Assembly: GCA_963921195.1 (NCBI GenBank)
Contig: OY992539.1
Location: 135,125,182-135,189,181, forward strand
Direction: 5' to 3'
Length of the DNA: 64,000 nucleotides
From: Pegoplata infirma
Lineage: Eukaryota > Arthropoda > Insecta > Diptera > Anthomyiidae
The notes under the pieces were generated by a model that worked only from the letters and a program-made list of their open reading frames with translations, was not told the DNA's origin and ran no database searches. Below are positions 32,045 through 42,949 of this stretch, piece by piece (position 1 is the first letter of the stretch; the number at the start of each line of letters is the position of its first letter). The position numbers were made by a program, and so were the translations under genes.

Positions 32045-32086
32045 AAGCAAGTCTCTGAAAAACATTTTCTGTTCAGAGACTTGCTT
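32045..32086. repeat. Perfect 15-bp-stem hairpin
   Basis: AAGCAAGTCTCTGAA pairs exactly with TTCAGAGACTTGCTT across a 12-nt loop. It sits at the junction where the LINE resumes, so it may be an insertion scar or part of the inserted MITE. Confidence 0.6.
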
Positions 32087-32270
32087 CACTGGGATCTAGG
32101 GAGCTACACGATCTTTCAGATTTGTCGGACGTCAAAATTCAATATTATAGGAGTTTTATAAGGAACTCAAATTGGTTTAATGACGGGGACTAGTAGAGGA
32201 ATCTCATTACCGTTTCGTGGTACCACAACGGACCTCAGAGTCTATGTGTGCTGATGTAAAATGTCAACCG

Positions 32271-32676
32271 CCACTTACAAAAACTTTCAGTTTTTTTTTT
32301 TTTTTTGACTCATTCAATACAATTTATTTCTACAGAAGCGTTTTTAGATTCTGACAGATGTCAGATTCAGAAATTTTTTTAAGCAAAATGAGAGTTTCTG
32401 AGATATTGTTTTAAAACAAAAATTATTAGATTCTAACACATTTTTTTAATACAAAAAGTATAGAAAAACTACAAGGATCTATAAAATTTTTTGTTAAAAA
32501 AAAAAAAATCAGATTCTAACAGGGGGTAGGAATGCACCTCAAACACTCATACATTAACTGCCTGGATTAATAGAATGAAGGTTGAAAGAGGAATTGAAAA
32601 CAAGGCTTTTTGTTTTCTTAAAAAAAAAACACTTTTATATTGTTTTAAACAAAACAAATTTATGAAATTTACGTTC
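32271..32676. other. AT-rich sequence with minisatellite-like words, no gene
   Basis: Scattered TTCTGACAGATGTCAGATTC and AAAATTTTT words resemble the TCTATAG arrays in decay. No coding or RNA feature. Confidence 0.45.
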
Positions 32677-32680
32677 TTAA

Positions 32681-32831
32681 GGTACCTACAGACGACGCAA
32701 TAATATGTACAATATTCAATTATATTGATGGTGTGTGGGTAAGATTGACCATTGTACAATCGTCAATATTACCCCCACACCTTCAATATAATTGAATATT
32801 GTACATAATATTGCGTCGTCTGTAGGTACCT
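32681..32831. mobile_element. TTAA-flanked 151-bp hairpin MITE
   Basis: TTAA precedes GGTACCTACAGACGACGCAA and follows its inverse ending GTCGTCTGTAGGTACCT (TTAA at 32677-32680 and 32832-32835). Arms of about 68 bp are almost perfectly complementary around a short loop. TTAA targets are diagnostic of piggyBac-type mobilisation. Non-coding. Confidence 0.75.
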
Positions 32832-33063
32832 TTAAAATGTTAATGATTCAATATAATTAAAAAAAAATATTAAAAGTGCAAATAAAGTACAAATTTCATG
32901 ACTTCGAAAATCCAAAAATTTTACTTGATCCCAGACAGATTTCGCGTGAGAGAAAAAAAAGAGAGTTGAACCAATTACAATCTCTTTACTTTATTCCTCT
33001 ATGATTCTAACACATTTTTTTATTTTGAAAAATTCAAACCCAAAGTGGGTTAATATTTTGAAT

Positions 33064-33590
33064 TAGAGATGGGCACCTGAGTGATTTTTGACTCACACTC
33101 ACTCACGCTCACGACAGGTATTTTCGAATCATGCACACTCACTCACGAGCATATTTTTTCTACTCATACTCACTCACAATCACGTGAGTAAATTTAATAC
33201 AACTCACACTCACGCAAGCTTCACACTCACGAAACTCTTTGTTATAAAAAAAATAATAACGAAAATTTCAAAAACCTTACCAAATTTTCAGCAAAATTTT
33301 AAGTTCAGCGAAATTTTACATTTTTTTGCTTTTTTCGGGACGAAATCTTAAGTTAAACCAAATTTTACAATTTTTTTGTTGCTTTTTTGGTCCGAAAGGA
33401 AATATAAAGAGAAAATAAACCACGACTCACGCACACTCACTCACGCTTAAATCTTACTCACGCACACTCACTCACACATTTTTTTTTCCACTCACACTTA
33501 CTCACAATACCGTGAGTAAAATTGAATTCAGTCACAATCACGCGTGATCACGCGTGAATCACGCTCTAATCTACTCATGTGCCCATCTCA
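33064..33590. mobile_element. hAT-like element of CACTCACG arrays (older copy)
   Basis: It begins TAGAGATGGGCACCTGAG and ends CTCATGTGCCCATCTCA. Within 150 bp of each end are dense ACTCACACTCACTCACG words. The sister copy at 59655-60134 has a perfect duplication; here the flanking 8-mers TTTTGAAT and GTTTTAAT differ, as expected for an older insertion. Confidence 0.65.
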
Positions 33591-34099
33591 AGTTTTAATT
33601 AATCGACTTTCCTCTTCTCATCACCTAAGTAAATAAATTCTATGATAATTCATTCATAAAATAATTATAAATTTTATAACCTAAAGACCTAAATTGTCTT
33701 TAGAAAAAAAATAAAAAATTTGTTTTTAAAAATTTCATTCACACCTCAAGTTCTGAAATTTCTTTAAAAACAAAAGTAAAAGTGGCCAAAACAATTTGAA
33801 TTATGAAAATCCACTAGGTAAATGTTTTGTGTGTTAAGATTTTTTGTTTTATAAAAATTTATGAAAATAAACAAAAAAAAATTGGCAAAATAAATAAACA
33901 TACAATTTCAAAATATTTGTTTAATTATTACAAAGGATGCCAGATTTATAAAGGGTACGTCCAATCCCGCCAACAATATGATTAGCAGAACAAGATTAAG
34001 CATTTTGTAAATTTGCGTTACATGGGAAGTACCTCACCCCTAAAGGCGAGTCTGCATATATTTGACAGAGAGCTTACTTAGAACTCCACTTAAAATTTC
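33591..34099. other. AT-rich sequence ending in a GC-richer patch, no gene seen
   Basis: The last ~140 bp (GGTACGTCCAATCCCGCC, AAGTACCTCACCCCTAAAGG) is more balanced in base use, like 34951-35180, from which it is separated by the hAT insertion. Together they may be one older element, possibly a LINE 3' part. Confidence 0.4.
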
Positions 34100-34107
34100 G
34101 TTTGCAT

Positions 34108-34942
34108 CAGGGTTGCAAAATGAGTACATCAAAATTGTACCAACGAGCTCACAAAATTGTACTTTTTCGACCCCAATTGTACCAGCATTTTTTTGTTTAG
34201 TTTTTGTTTTATTTTTTTTTATTTTAATTTAAAAAAATTAACGAAAAAACATTGATTAAAAACAAATTTTTATAAAATTAACATTTGTACTTTATTTGTG
34301 CTTTAAAAGTGTATCAGATGGTATTCAGAGTCCTAGTACTGGTGGAAAATGAGGAATTTTTGAAAATTTTTCAGAATACATGAGAGGTCTTCAGAATTTT
34401 ACTGTCAGCCCTGGCAATGTAGCAAAATATTACTTTTTTTTTTCAAAAAATACATGTATTTTTCAAGAAAGAAAATGAAGAAAAGTACTCTTTTACCACC
34501 AGTAACAGGTCTGGCAAGTATGTCTCTGAATACCCCCATGTATTTTTTGAAAGAAGTACTGTTTTGAAAGAAGTACTCTTTTAGCTATCTTTATATACCG
34601 TTCGACGCAGAATCAATTTTTGAGTCAATATTGCGATGTTTTCCAGTCCGTCGTTTAAACGTCCTCCCGATATTTACTTAAGTCTGCCTATTGGTACAAT
34701 ATTAGCCTATTTCACTTAAATATGGTTTGTACGTATTTTTACACCAATTTCAGATCTGGCCAAACATGGATCCAGTCGAAACAGTAAATCAATCAAAACT
34801 ATAAACTTGGTAAATTCCATGATAAAAACATAATCTGAGAAGGATTTAAAATTGTACCAAATGAGTCATTGGTGTACCATTGTAATTTTGAGCTTCGAAT
34901 TTTACCAAAAATGGTACAATTGTACCAACTTTTGCAACCCTG
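34108..34942. mobile_element. hAT-type element with GTACCA subterminal words
   Basis: The ends CAGGGTTGCAAAA and TTTTGCAACCCTG are perfect inverses, and GTTTGCAT is duplicated at 34100-34107 and 34943-34950. Repeated AATTGTACCA/TGGTACAATT words lie near both ends. A reversed fragment of mini-me type A (about 34640-34780) is nested inside. No open frame. Confidence 0.88.
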
Positions 34943-34950
34943 GTTTGCAT

Positions 34951-35180
34951 ACATTAACCAGGTTAGGTTGGATGTGCGTCCGCCAATTTGGCGAATTCAC
35001 TCGGAGGCAATAAGGCCCACAGTGCTTCCCCTAAAGTTGTCTCCCTACTCCCCAGATATACAAAATTCTACCCCTCAAACCACCACGATTCCCTAAGGTA
35101 TTCTGCTAGAGATGTCAATGGGACACTGTTTAGGCAATCTAGGTCATCAAAAAATCGTTGCTTCAAATACTTAAGTCGTT
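34951..35180 (-). repeat. GC-richer block, possibly a LINE 3' end
   Basis: AACCAGGTTAGGTTGGATG at the left edge reads, on minus, as a CCTAACC tail, like the tail of the LINE at 22330. The block (TTGGCGAATTCACTCGGAGG, CCACAGTGCTTCCCC) is balanced in composition but has stops in all frames I checked. No protein motif; identity inferred from the tail only. Confidence 0.3.
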
Positions 35181-35185
35181 AACCA

Positions 35186-35673
35186 AACTCAAAATAAATT
35201 CTCCGTCCAATCAGCAGAAAAATCTGCTGAAAATACACCCATTTTGAGTCATATGAGAAATCTTATGATTTTAGTAGACACAACTAGCAGAAAAATCTGT
35301 TAAAACAGCAGAGAAATCTGCTAAGACATTTTCTAGAAATTTTTTATTCAAAAATATGTTCAAAAATATCGTTTTAATTGCGAAAAAAATTAAAACTTTA
35401 AATAAAGCTTAGAAAATTTTCTTGAAAAATAATGACAGCAAACTAATAAATGACAGCAAACTATTTATTAAAAAATAATCTGTTAAAAATACGTTCAAAA
35501 ATATTTTGAAATTCAGCAAACTAATTAAAAGTTAAGTTTTTGTTATTTTGTAAAACTGAATGACAGATATTTTAGTAAAAATATCAATTATAGCAGAAAA
35601 ATCTGCTGAAAGCTTGCTAAATCAAATTGAAAGCAATTTTACAGATTTTCTGAAAGAGTTATTCTTTTGAGTG
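35186..35673 (+). mobile_element. CACTCA-type MITE, AGCAGAAAAATCTGCT family
   Basis: It starts AACTCAAAATAAATTCTC and ends GAGTTATTCTTTTGAGTG. The interior has AGCAGAAAAATCTGCTGAAA hairpin words. Flanking dinucleotides are CA and CT, so a duplication is not confirmed. The first base of the terminus is also changed. Confidence 0.5.
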
Positions 35674-35711
35674 CTGAATCCGGGTTACAGAATTTTAAAA
35701 ACTTGGGCTAC

Positions 35712-36362
35712 ATATGAGACATTCCACACCAAATGTACCGCTACAGAAAAACATGTGTCCCGTAAATTTCTGAATAGGGTTTTTTGATAGCCCTTTATGT
35801 AGCTAAGAAAATTGCGTTTTTGGTTTTTCAAATTTTCGAAAACTGGGCTTAGGAGGCGTGGTCAAATATTGGAAAAATGGTAAAATTTGTGGCGAGTTGC
35901 CTTGATTAAATATTTATCACATTAAAACGGAATGCACCACAATGTCAAAAATTTACGTTCTTATATTGTTTTGTATGGGCTATCGATTAAAAATTTTTTT
36001 TTTTTTTGGAAAATTTTCAGAACCCGTTCTGAAATTTTCCATTTTCTAAAAAAGTAAATTTATCAAAAATCCGGCCACTTTTTTTTTTCTTTTTTATTTA
36101 TTTTTTTAAAAGTTTAGATGTTTGTCCATCCACACAAAAAAAATCAGAAACACGTTCATCTTTTTTTTCGAGAAAATCGCATTTGAACCTTAAATTTCAT
36201 AACAATTTTGTTATTTGCTTGCCAAAGCCCAGTTTTTGAAAAATTGAAAAACCAAAATCGCAATTTTCTAATTTCCATATAGGGCTATCCATACTACATA
36301 TTCAGAAGTTTACGGTACACATGTTTTTTTTCGCTGGACATTTGGTGTGGAATGCCTCATAT
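35712..36362. mobile_element. Foldback element, ATATGAGRCATTCCACACC ends
   Basis: ATATGAGACATTCCACACCA and its inverse TGGTGTGGAATGCCTCATAT begin long arms of about 130 bp that include CATGTGT/ACACATG and GGTTTTTCAAATTTTCG. The centre contains AAAACGGAATGCACCAC. A reversed partial copy lies at 60310-60490. No target duplication recognised. Confidence 0.65.
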
Positions 36363-36430
36363 TTAAACCTAGTCCTTTTAAAATCCTAAAAACCGTAAAA
36401 CTATCATTTCAAAATTTGACTGATAATCTA

Positions 36431-36660
36431 CACCCAAAAAAAAAACGTGGGTATTCAATACTAAAAATTTAACTAATTTTAGTCCAAAAGGACCTAGTGC
36501 AGAAATTGGTAACCAATACTAAAATTTTTAACTAATATTAGTCAAATCCAGTAAAAATTACTAATGTTAGTACTTTGAAGATACTAAAATTAGTAACGAA
36601 TTAGTAGATTTTGGTACAATATCACTTACTAAAACTTTTACTGTAGAATTATTTTGAGTG
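36431..36660 (+). mobile_element. Short CACCCA/CACTCA MITE
   Basis: The ends CACCCAAAAAAAAAACG and AGAATTATTTTGAGTG are flanked by TA (36429-36430 and 36661-36662). The interior repeats AATACTAAAATT and AACTAATATTAGT words. 230 bp, non-coding. Confidence 0.65.
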
Positions 36661-36669
36661 TATAAATTA

Positions 36670-38553
36670 CACAACTAAACGTCGAAAATGCTACTGAAAC
36701 GCGACCTTAGACCTCAAAAAATAGCCGTTTTCGGAATTTTTTTATTTAAAATTTTTATTTTTTTAGGACATCAGCTCATAACGCTCACATGGTTCCCCCT
36801 AGAGTGGTGAAATGTATGGTCGTTTGTCGTTTCCCATTATTTAACCACCCCACCCCCTCAAATATTTTTGCAGAACATACCTAACCTATTTCTTCATTTC
36901 ATAAGGGGTCTCCCATAAATTTTTTTTTTTTTTTTTCAAATTTTGGGCGAAATTTTAACAAGTAAATTTTCAATATGCAATAAAATTTTTGTTTTTGAGC
37001 ACATTGTAATGCAAAAGGTGCTCTACTTTAAGGGCCCCTGGAGGCGCCCATATTGAGCATGTGCTGTCTTCCATCCAAACTTAAGCTCGAAATTATGTAA
37101 GCTATAACCGGTATAAATTTCACCACAATTGGTCCAGCTCTTACTGAATGGCCAAATTATTTCCAAAAAAATCGATAATAAACCACTGTGCATAGGGTTC
37201 ATCAGCTATGAGTTGTCAAAAATGCCCAAAACCGCGAATTTTTTAACTATGACCTCAATGTTCTCAAAAACTTGATGATATGGAAAAGTTTGGAACCCAG
37301 ATTTGTGATCACTAAAACAATTTCAATTACACTGTGTCACAAATTTTCAACAAAGTCTTGACCAAATGAACCTGACTGACACCTAATCTTTATGTAAATC
37401 AGAACGCTGAATCCGAATATGAAGTCAGAATGGTCAAAAGTAGAACAGTTTTCGAGATATTTACGAGAAAATCGAGAAAATTACCGTTATATGCTTTTTT
37501 CAACTTATTTTTTTAAAACCAAACAATCAAATTTTTTAAAATTTTATCACTCAGAAAGTTAGTTTATTTCAATACGAACATTTTGTGCCCAATTGGATCC
37601 AGATCGGTGCAAAAATGACAAAGTTACAGTAGATTAATTGAATTATCCCAATTTTTTTTAAACACAAGTAAATATACAAAGCTAAATGTTAGTAATGAAA
37701 AGTAGGTAAATTCACTAAATCTTCTGTAGCTTTGTCATTTTTGCACCAATCTGGGTCTTGTTGGGCGCAAAATGTTCGTATTGAAATAAAATAATGTCCT
37801 ATGTAATAGAACATTATAATTTTTAATTGTTTGGCTTAAAAACAATAACTTGAAAAGAGCAAAATTGCAAAAAATCATTAAATTTTTCATGAAGTTTGAA
37901 CTATTGTCCACTGTAACTCTGTCATTTCTTGACTAATCTTCACAAACGATCCATGATTATTTGATTTTTTCTGTAAGTACAGATCGAGCACGGGCTCTAA
38001 TTATATTTGTTATAAGGGTTCAAGTTGAAAAAATGCAGAAGAAAAATTGAATTTCTAAAAATTATAGACATTTCTGGTATTTCCTATACCGGTTTCAAAC
38101 ACCCCAGTTAGTGTCATCTTCAGTAGGATTTTAAATGTCGGTTTGTCTTGTTAATGAAAACTGTTTTTTATATATGTGAATATTTATAGTTTCTACAGAA
38201 TAAATTTTGACAGTTTCCAACACTACAATTCTATTTCTAGCAATCTCAATGATTATTTTAGTAATTTTGTTATCTTTCATTAAAAAAAAATAAATACATA
38301 AATCGACGAATAGTTTTGAAGATATTTGCATTTAAGTGACATCATCTTTTTTAAAAACACAAATAACGCTTATTTTCGAATATTTCGAAAACTGTTCTAC
38401 TTTTGACCATTCTGACTTCATATTCGGATTCAGCGGACAATTGTACATAAAGAGTAGGTGTCAGATACATTTGGTCAAAAAACTGTCACGTAGTGTTACC
38501 TGTGTAAGGTCGCGTCACAGTCGAATCAAGTTTTTTTTAAATGTTCAGTAGTG
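36670..38553. mobile_element. CACTA-like foldback, AACGCGACCTTA family
   Basis: The ends CACAACTAAACGTCG and its imperfect inverse ...TTCAGTAGTG are flanked by TTA (36667-36669 and 38554-38556). Inner inverted segments pair AAAAGTAGAACAGTTTTCGA (about 37437) with its inverse near 38385, and ACGCGACCTTA (36688) with TAAGGTCGCGT (38504). Fragments occur near 27247 and 63890. Size (1884 bp) and target match the 1821-3726 element. No transposase; a 66-codon minus frame at 38131-38331 is not supported. Confidence 0.65.
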
Positions 38554-38589
38554 TTATCTTTCCAAATTTTAACGGAATCAGACTATTTT

Positions 38590-38725
38590 TACTTCTACAC
38601 CATTAGCAGATGTAATTTAAAAAATCTACATGTAGTTCAAAAATTTTACTTGTAGTTCAAAAATTCTACTTGTAATTCGAAGATTTCATTTGTAATTCAA
38701 AAATTTTATTTGTAATTCGAAGATT
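38590..38725. repeat. TTGTAATTCGAAGATT minisatellite
   Basis: About six units of 21-24 bp, alternating TTGTAATTCAAAAATTTTA and TTGTAATTCGAAGATTCTA. It resembles the array at 21473-21677. Confidence 0.65.
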
Positions 38726-39310
38726 CTATGTTGATTTAAGATTTGAAGTTGTGAAGTTATGCCCTCTGAATCAACACCGTTGTCATTTGTCCCGAAAAAA
38801 GCACAAGACAGCTATAAAAATGTCACCGTTTAAAACCCTATCAGAATTCGCCAGACAGAAAATTGCCTTGTTCTCTGGTGCAAAATTTTCGTCCTTTTTT
38901 TTTTAAATAATTTAAAAATTAAATTTATCAGTTTGCTGTTCTTTTTTACCTTCATAGTTGAAATAATTGCATTTTTAACATTCGCGAAAATAACAAAACA
39001 TTTTTCATACACTTATTATTTCTAGTGTTAAATGTCGTATAAAAGGTTTTAGGTGCACCAATAATTCCCACAACATAAAAAAACGTAAGCAGTAGTGCAT
39101 ACTTTTAGGCTGGTTTAAATATATGATAACATGTGGATGGCAGTGCCATATGAGAGGAACCGATAAAACAGTTTCCTTGAGGTAATAGTGTACTCATTTC
39201 CTTTTCTGCCGCTATAACTATCGGTAATAGTGTTGTAAATGTACTGACAAAGTTGGACTTACAACGCCGATTTGCAATTTATATTAATGATAATGACTAC
39301 CGAAATCTAG
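38726..39310. other. AT-rich sequence, no gene seen
   Basis: A 60-codon minus frame (38830-39012) is lysine-rich and low in complexity, with no recognisable family. Nothing else is visible. Confidence 0.5.
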
Positions 39311-39859
39311 GTTTAACCCTGGCGAGGATTCACGGGGAGGGGAGGTGGAAAAGGAAATTTCCAAATTTCTATAGGAAAAGTGTCTCGGAATCATAGAAGT
39401 TTTCTATAGGAAAAAAGTCTCGGAATCTTACAGTTTTGAGAAAAAGGAAAAATATGACAACTTTTCTGTAGGGAAACTATTTGAATTTTTTATAGGAAAA
39501 ACGAGAATTTTTTATTGGAATAATATGAGAAGTTTTCTATAGGAAAAACATGAGAATTTTTCTATTGGAAAAACATGAGAATTTTTCTTTAGGAAAAACA
39601 TGAGATTTTTTTCTACAGGAACAATCTGAAAGTTGTTCTACAGGAACAATCTGAAAGTTTTTCTATAAGAAAAATCAGTCAATTTTCTATTGGAAAAATA
39701 TGCAAATTTTCTATGGGAAAAATCCAAGTATTTTTCTATAGGAAAATTCTAAGAATTTTTCTATAGGAATAATCTGAGAAATTTTCTAGGGGAAAACCTA
39801 GAGAATTTTTCAATAGTAAAATTCTGAGGAGAAGATTTGGAAAAATGAAAGTGAACAAG

Positions 39860-40885
39860 TAGAAAAGTTAAATTCGGCTTGGCCGAATCTATGAATACCC
39901 AACACAATGCCCTTTTTTTTGAGTGTAAATTTTTTTTTGACGTTTCGTCGTCAAAAATAATAAAATTTTTTTGAGTGTATTTTTTTTTTTTGTTTTAGTG
40001 TAAAAATATTTTTGAGTGACAAAAATACGTTGTGAAATATTTTCTTACCAATGTTTTTAAAACATGTTTAAAGGTTTTCAACATGTGAATTTAAGGTGAA
40101 ACTAATCTAAAATTCACGGTTTTGCTAATAACTTTTGAACCACTAGACCAATGGTTCCCAACCTTTTTTGCGCCATGACCCACTTTTAAGTAAAAAAAAC
40201 TACAATGTCCCCCTTCACTCAAGAAAAATTTATTAATTTTTCAAATTTGTCTCAAAATTGAAAACTTAGTGAGGATTAGCAAACTTTTTGTTAAAATCAT
40301 CGTTTAAACAAAGTTTTTAGAAAAAGTTTTCAACAATCAACTAAATAATTTGACTAAAATCAGTTTTTTTTAGTTTATTTGACAAAAAAAATCTTAAAAA
40401 TTTGCTCGTTGCCCCCCTGTAGCATTCAAACTGCCCCCCAGTGGGGCGAGAACCAAAGGTTGGGAACCATTGCACTAGACCGATTTGGCTGAAATTCAAC
40501 ACGAATCAGACCAGGGCAACGAAAAATGTATAATGCTAAGCTTTGCCTTTCGAAAAATAGCGTGTTCTTTATCTCGTAAATTAACGAAAAACCCTTGCCG
40601 AAATTTAGTCTTTTGCTCATAACTCTTGAACCACTGTACCGATTTCGCTGGATTGCAATACCAACCTGACCAAGTAAATGCATAATAATATAAAAATCTT
40701 TCAAAAGTTAGCGTGTTTTTAACAGACAGACGGACGGACGGACATCGCTAGATCGTCTTAAAATCTATCGAGGATCATGAATATACTTATATACTTTATG
40801 GGGTCCTAGACCAATATTTCGAGGTGTTAAAAACAGAATGACAATCTTATATATACCCTCTATCACCAGAGTGGAGGGTATAAAA
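39860..40885 (+). mobile_element. mini-me-like element type C, holding a hAT MITE
   Basis: It runs from CAAGTAGAAAAGTTAAATTC through TTTTGCTAATAACTTTTGAA, (GACG)n/GGAC words near 40730-40742 with ATCGCTAGA, to GTGGAGGGTATAAAA. TTGAACCACTAGACCGATTT was interrupted at the CACTAGAC site by the MITE at 40149-40472. An internal duplicate, CTTGAACCACTGTACCGATTT at about 40626, shows the original form. Non-coding. Confidence 0.65.
40149..40472. mobile_element. 324-bp hAT MITE
   Basis: The ends CAATGGTTCCCAACCTTT and AAAGGTTGGGAACCATTG are perfect 18-bp inverses. CACTAGAC is duplicated exactly at 40141-40148 and 40473-40480. CA.TGGTTC.CAACC is a well-known hAT terminus form. The interior has TGACCCACTTTTAAG and its near-inverse GGGGCA-rich segment. 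No frame of note. Confidence 0.9.
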
Positions 40886-41479
40886 AAGGATACTAATCTG
40901 AGAATTTTTTTCTAGGAAAAATGTTCAAGAATCTCTTAATTTTTCTATAGGAAAATGTTTCGGAAACTTTGAATTTTTTTCACAATCTAAAAATTAAAAA
41001 AAAAAAACTTAGAATTTTTCGATAGGAAAAATAAAAAAGTTTTCTGACGAAAAAACTTAAAATTTTTTGTAGGAAAAAAGTATAAGATTTTGAGACTTTT
41101 TCTAGAGGAAAAAATAATTCAAATGAGACTTTTTCTATAAGCAAAATGTCAGAATCTACCATGTCTCAGAATCAGATTTTTTTCTATTTAAAAAATGTCT
41201 CAGAATCTTAAACTTATTCTACTATATGAAAAATGTCTCACAATCTGATACTCAAACTTTAAAGTCTGCAAATTTTTCTTTATAGGAAAAATGTCTTAGA
41301 AGCTGATACTATTTTCTATTGGCAAAATGTTTTAGAATCTTAGGAAAATGATTAAGAATTCTATAATTTTTCTATAGAAGAAATGTAACAGAATCTAATA
41401 CGTTTTCTATAGGAAAATCAGAATCTGAGACTTTTTGAATAAAATAATGTCTGAGATTCAAAAACTTTTTTGATAGGAA

Positions 41480-42236
41480 AACAAGTAAGAAAATTATAGT
41501 CGGTCAAGACCGACCATATGATACCCTACACCAGTGTTTTCCGGAAAATGGGTCCCAAGTCCAAACATGGACCGATTAGATCTATATTTCGATAGATCTT
41601 TAATTAAAACAAAATTTGAGTGAAATTTGCTTATTTTTGTTGCCAATAAACCGATTTTATTGAATATCGGGCGAAATTTTTGTATTGGTCTAAGTCAAAA
41701 AATGGTCCAATTATATTCAGAATTGATAAAACAACCAAACCACACGTTTAACACTTACAAACAAATTTTTTATGAAATATTTCCAATTTTCATGAATTTT
41801 GAGGGATTTATGTGAATATCGGGAGGGTGGTATGTATAGGGACTACAAGAACTGGTCCGATTCCTTTAAAATTTGGAATAATGATTTGTGAATACAAAAT
41901 ATGTTTACCTGCCAAGTTTCGAAAGGATACCTTTTATAATACGGTTATTAAAGTCATTTGTTCATTGTTTCCAATTTCAATAGGCTTCGTCCTAATGCCA
42001 AATGAAGCTTAACTTTCGAACTTCAGCCAAATAGATTGATAATTGCAACCAGTATCGTTCTCACAACATTTAGATAGACAGACGGACGGACGGACGGACA
42101 TCGCTAAATAGTCTCAGAAAGTGATTCTGAGTCTATCGGTATACTTGAAGGTGGGTCTAGAACCAATATTTCGGATTGTTACAAATATCAGCACAAACTC
42201 ATTATACCCAATACACCACAGAGTGGTGTAGGGTAT
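41480..42236 (+). mobile_element. mini-me/DINE-1-like element, type A
   Basis: It opens AACAAGTAAGAAAATTATAG and GTCGGTCAAGACCGAC, carries (GGAC)n at about 42080-42100 followed by ATCGCTAAAT, and ends with the hairpin TACACCACAGAGTGGTGTA before GGGTATAAA. The clean 8-bp stem near the right end fits a Helentron-type 3' hairpin. It sits within or at the edge of TCTATAGG minisatellite. Confidence 0.7.
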
Positions 42237-42949
42237 AAATATTTCAGAATCTAAGAAAATGTCTCTACATTGTCCATTGTTACTTTGACAATATCATCGT
42301 AAAAATTAGTAAAGAAACGTGACCTCGAGCTGGAGTAATCTTTCTCAATTTATAGATATTTTCTAGAAATTTTTTTAAAAATATTTCTAAGTCGATTTTT
42401 TCCAAGTTCAAACATTAAAAATTTAAAAAAATTATCCAAAAATTTTTATTCAGTTATCAGCTAGTTTTTCCAACAACCCAAACAAAAAACGAAATTTTTA
42501 CAGTAGAAGAAATCCGCATTTCTTGATCTCCAACTCTTCTGACCACCAATTTTTTGTAAACAAATATTAAATGGGAGATCTCATGCAAACTTTTTTTTCT
42601 GAGTGTAGGACTTTTTTTTATGAGTGTAGGAGGGCTTAAAAAAATCTATAAATTTTTCTTGTTAATATAATAATAAAAATCTTATAAAAAAATGATTATC
42701 CTGACAAATTTTTTTAATTGCCAGATTTAAAATATGTTAAAATTTATGATTCTAATATTTTAAAATTTTTTTTTCAAGAAATTATCAGTTTGCAAATAAT
42801 TTACTGACCATTTATTTTAATAAAGTTTATTTTAATCAACTATTATTCAATACAATGAAGGCCAAACAAGGTCGAGTTAAATATGAGTTATCTTGGTTTA
42901 TTTAATACTTTAAGTGCCAAGTGCAGTCAAATGACCGCGTTAAATTTTT
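42237..42949. other. AT-rich sequence with MITE-end scraps, no gene
   Basis: A GTGACCTCGAGCTGGAGTAAT word at about 42329 echoes the small foldback at 24893-27617. Two MITE-like right ends (TTTTTTTCTGAGTGTAGG and TTTTTTATGAGTGTAGG) lie at 42594-42630. No complete element or gene. Confidence 0.45.

Larger units (their letters stand above)
31387..32270 (+). pseudogene. LINE (same family as 16700-18290), 3' fragment, interrupted
   Basis: 31387-31570 matches 17755-17930 (TTGGACATATTGGGTAGGCA). It continues to an RNase H end readable as GHTDIPRNCKTDELARLKTT with stops. After an insert the C terminus reads LGSRELHDLSDLSDVKIQYY...NSNWFNDGD and stops at 32193. The 3' UTR has CCGTTTCGTGGTACCACAAC. Frameshifts and the insert make it inactive. 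It supplies the part missing from the first copy. Confidence 0.7.
39311..41478 (+). mobile_element. hAT-like TCTATAGG element copy, interrupted
   Basis: The left end CTGGCGAGGATTCACGGGGA is a diverged form of CAGG.GCGGATCCACGGGG. Minisatellite units TTTTCTATAGGAAAAA and GTCTCGGAATCTTA follow at 39360-39855 and resume at 40886-41478, split by a mini-me copy. The right end was not found, so length and duplication are unknown. Confidence 0.5.
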
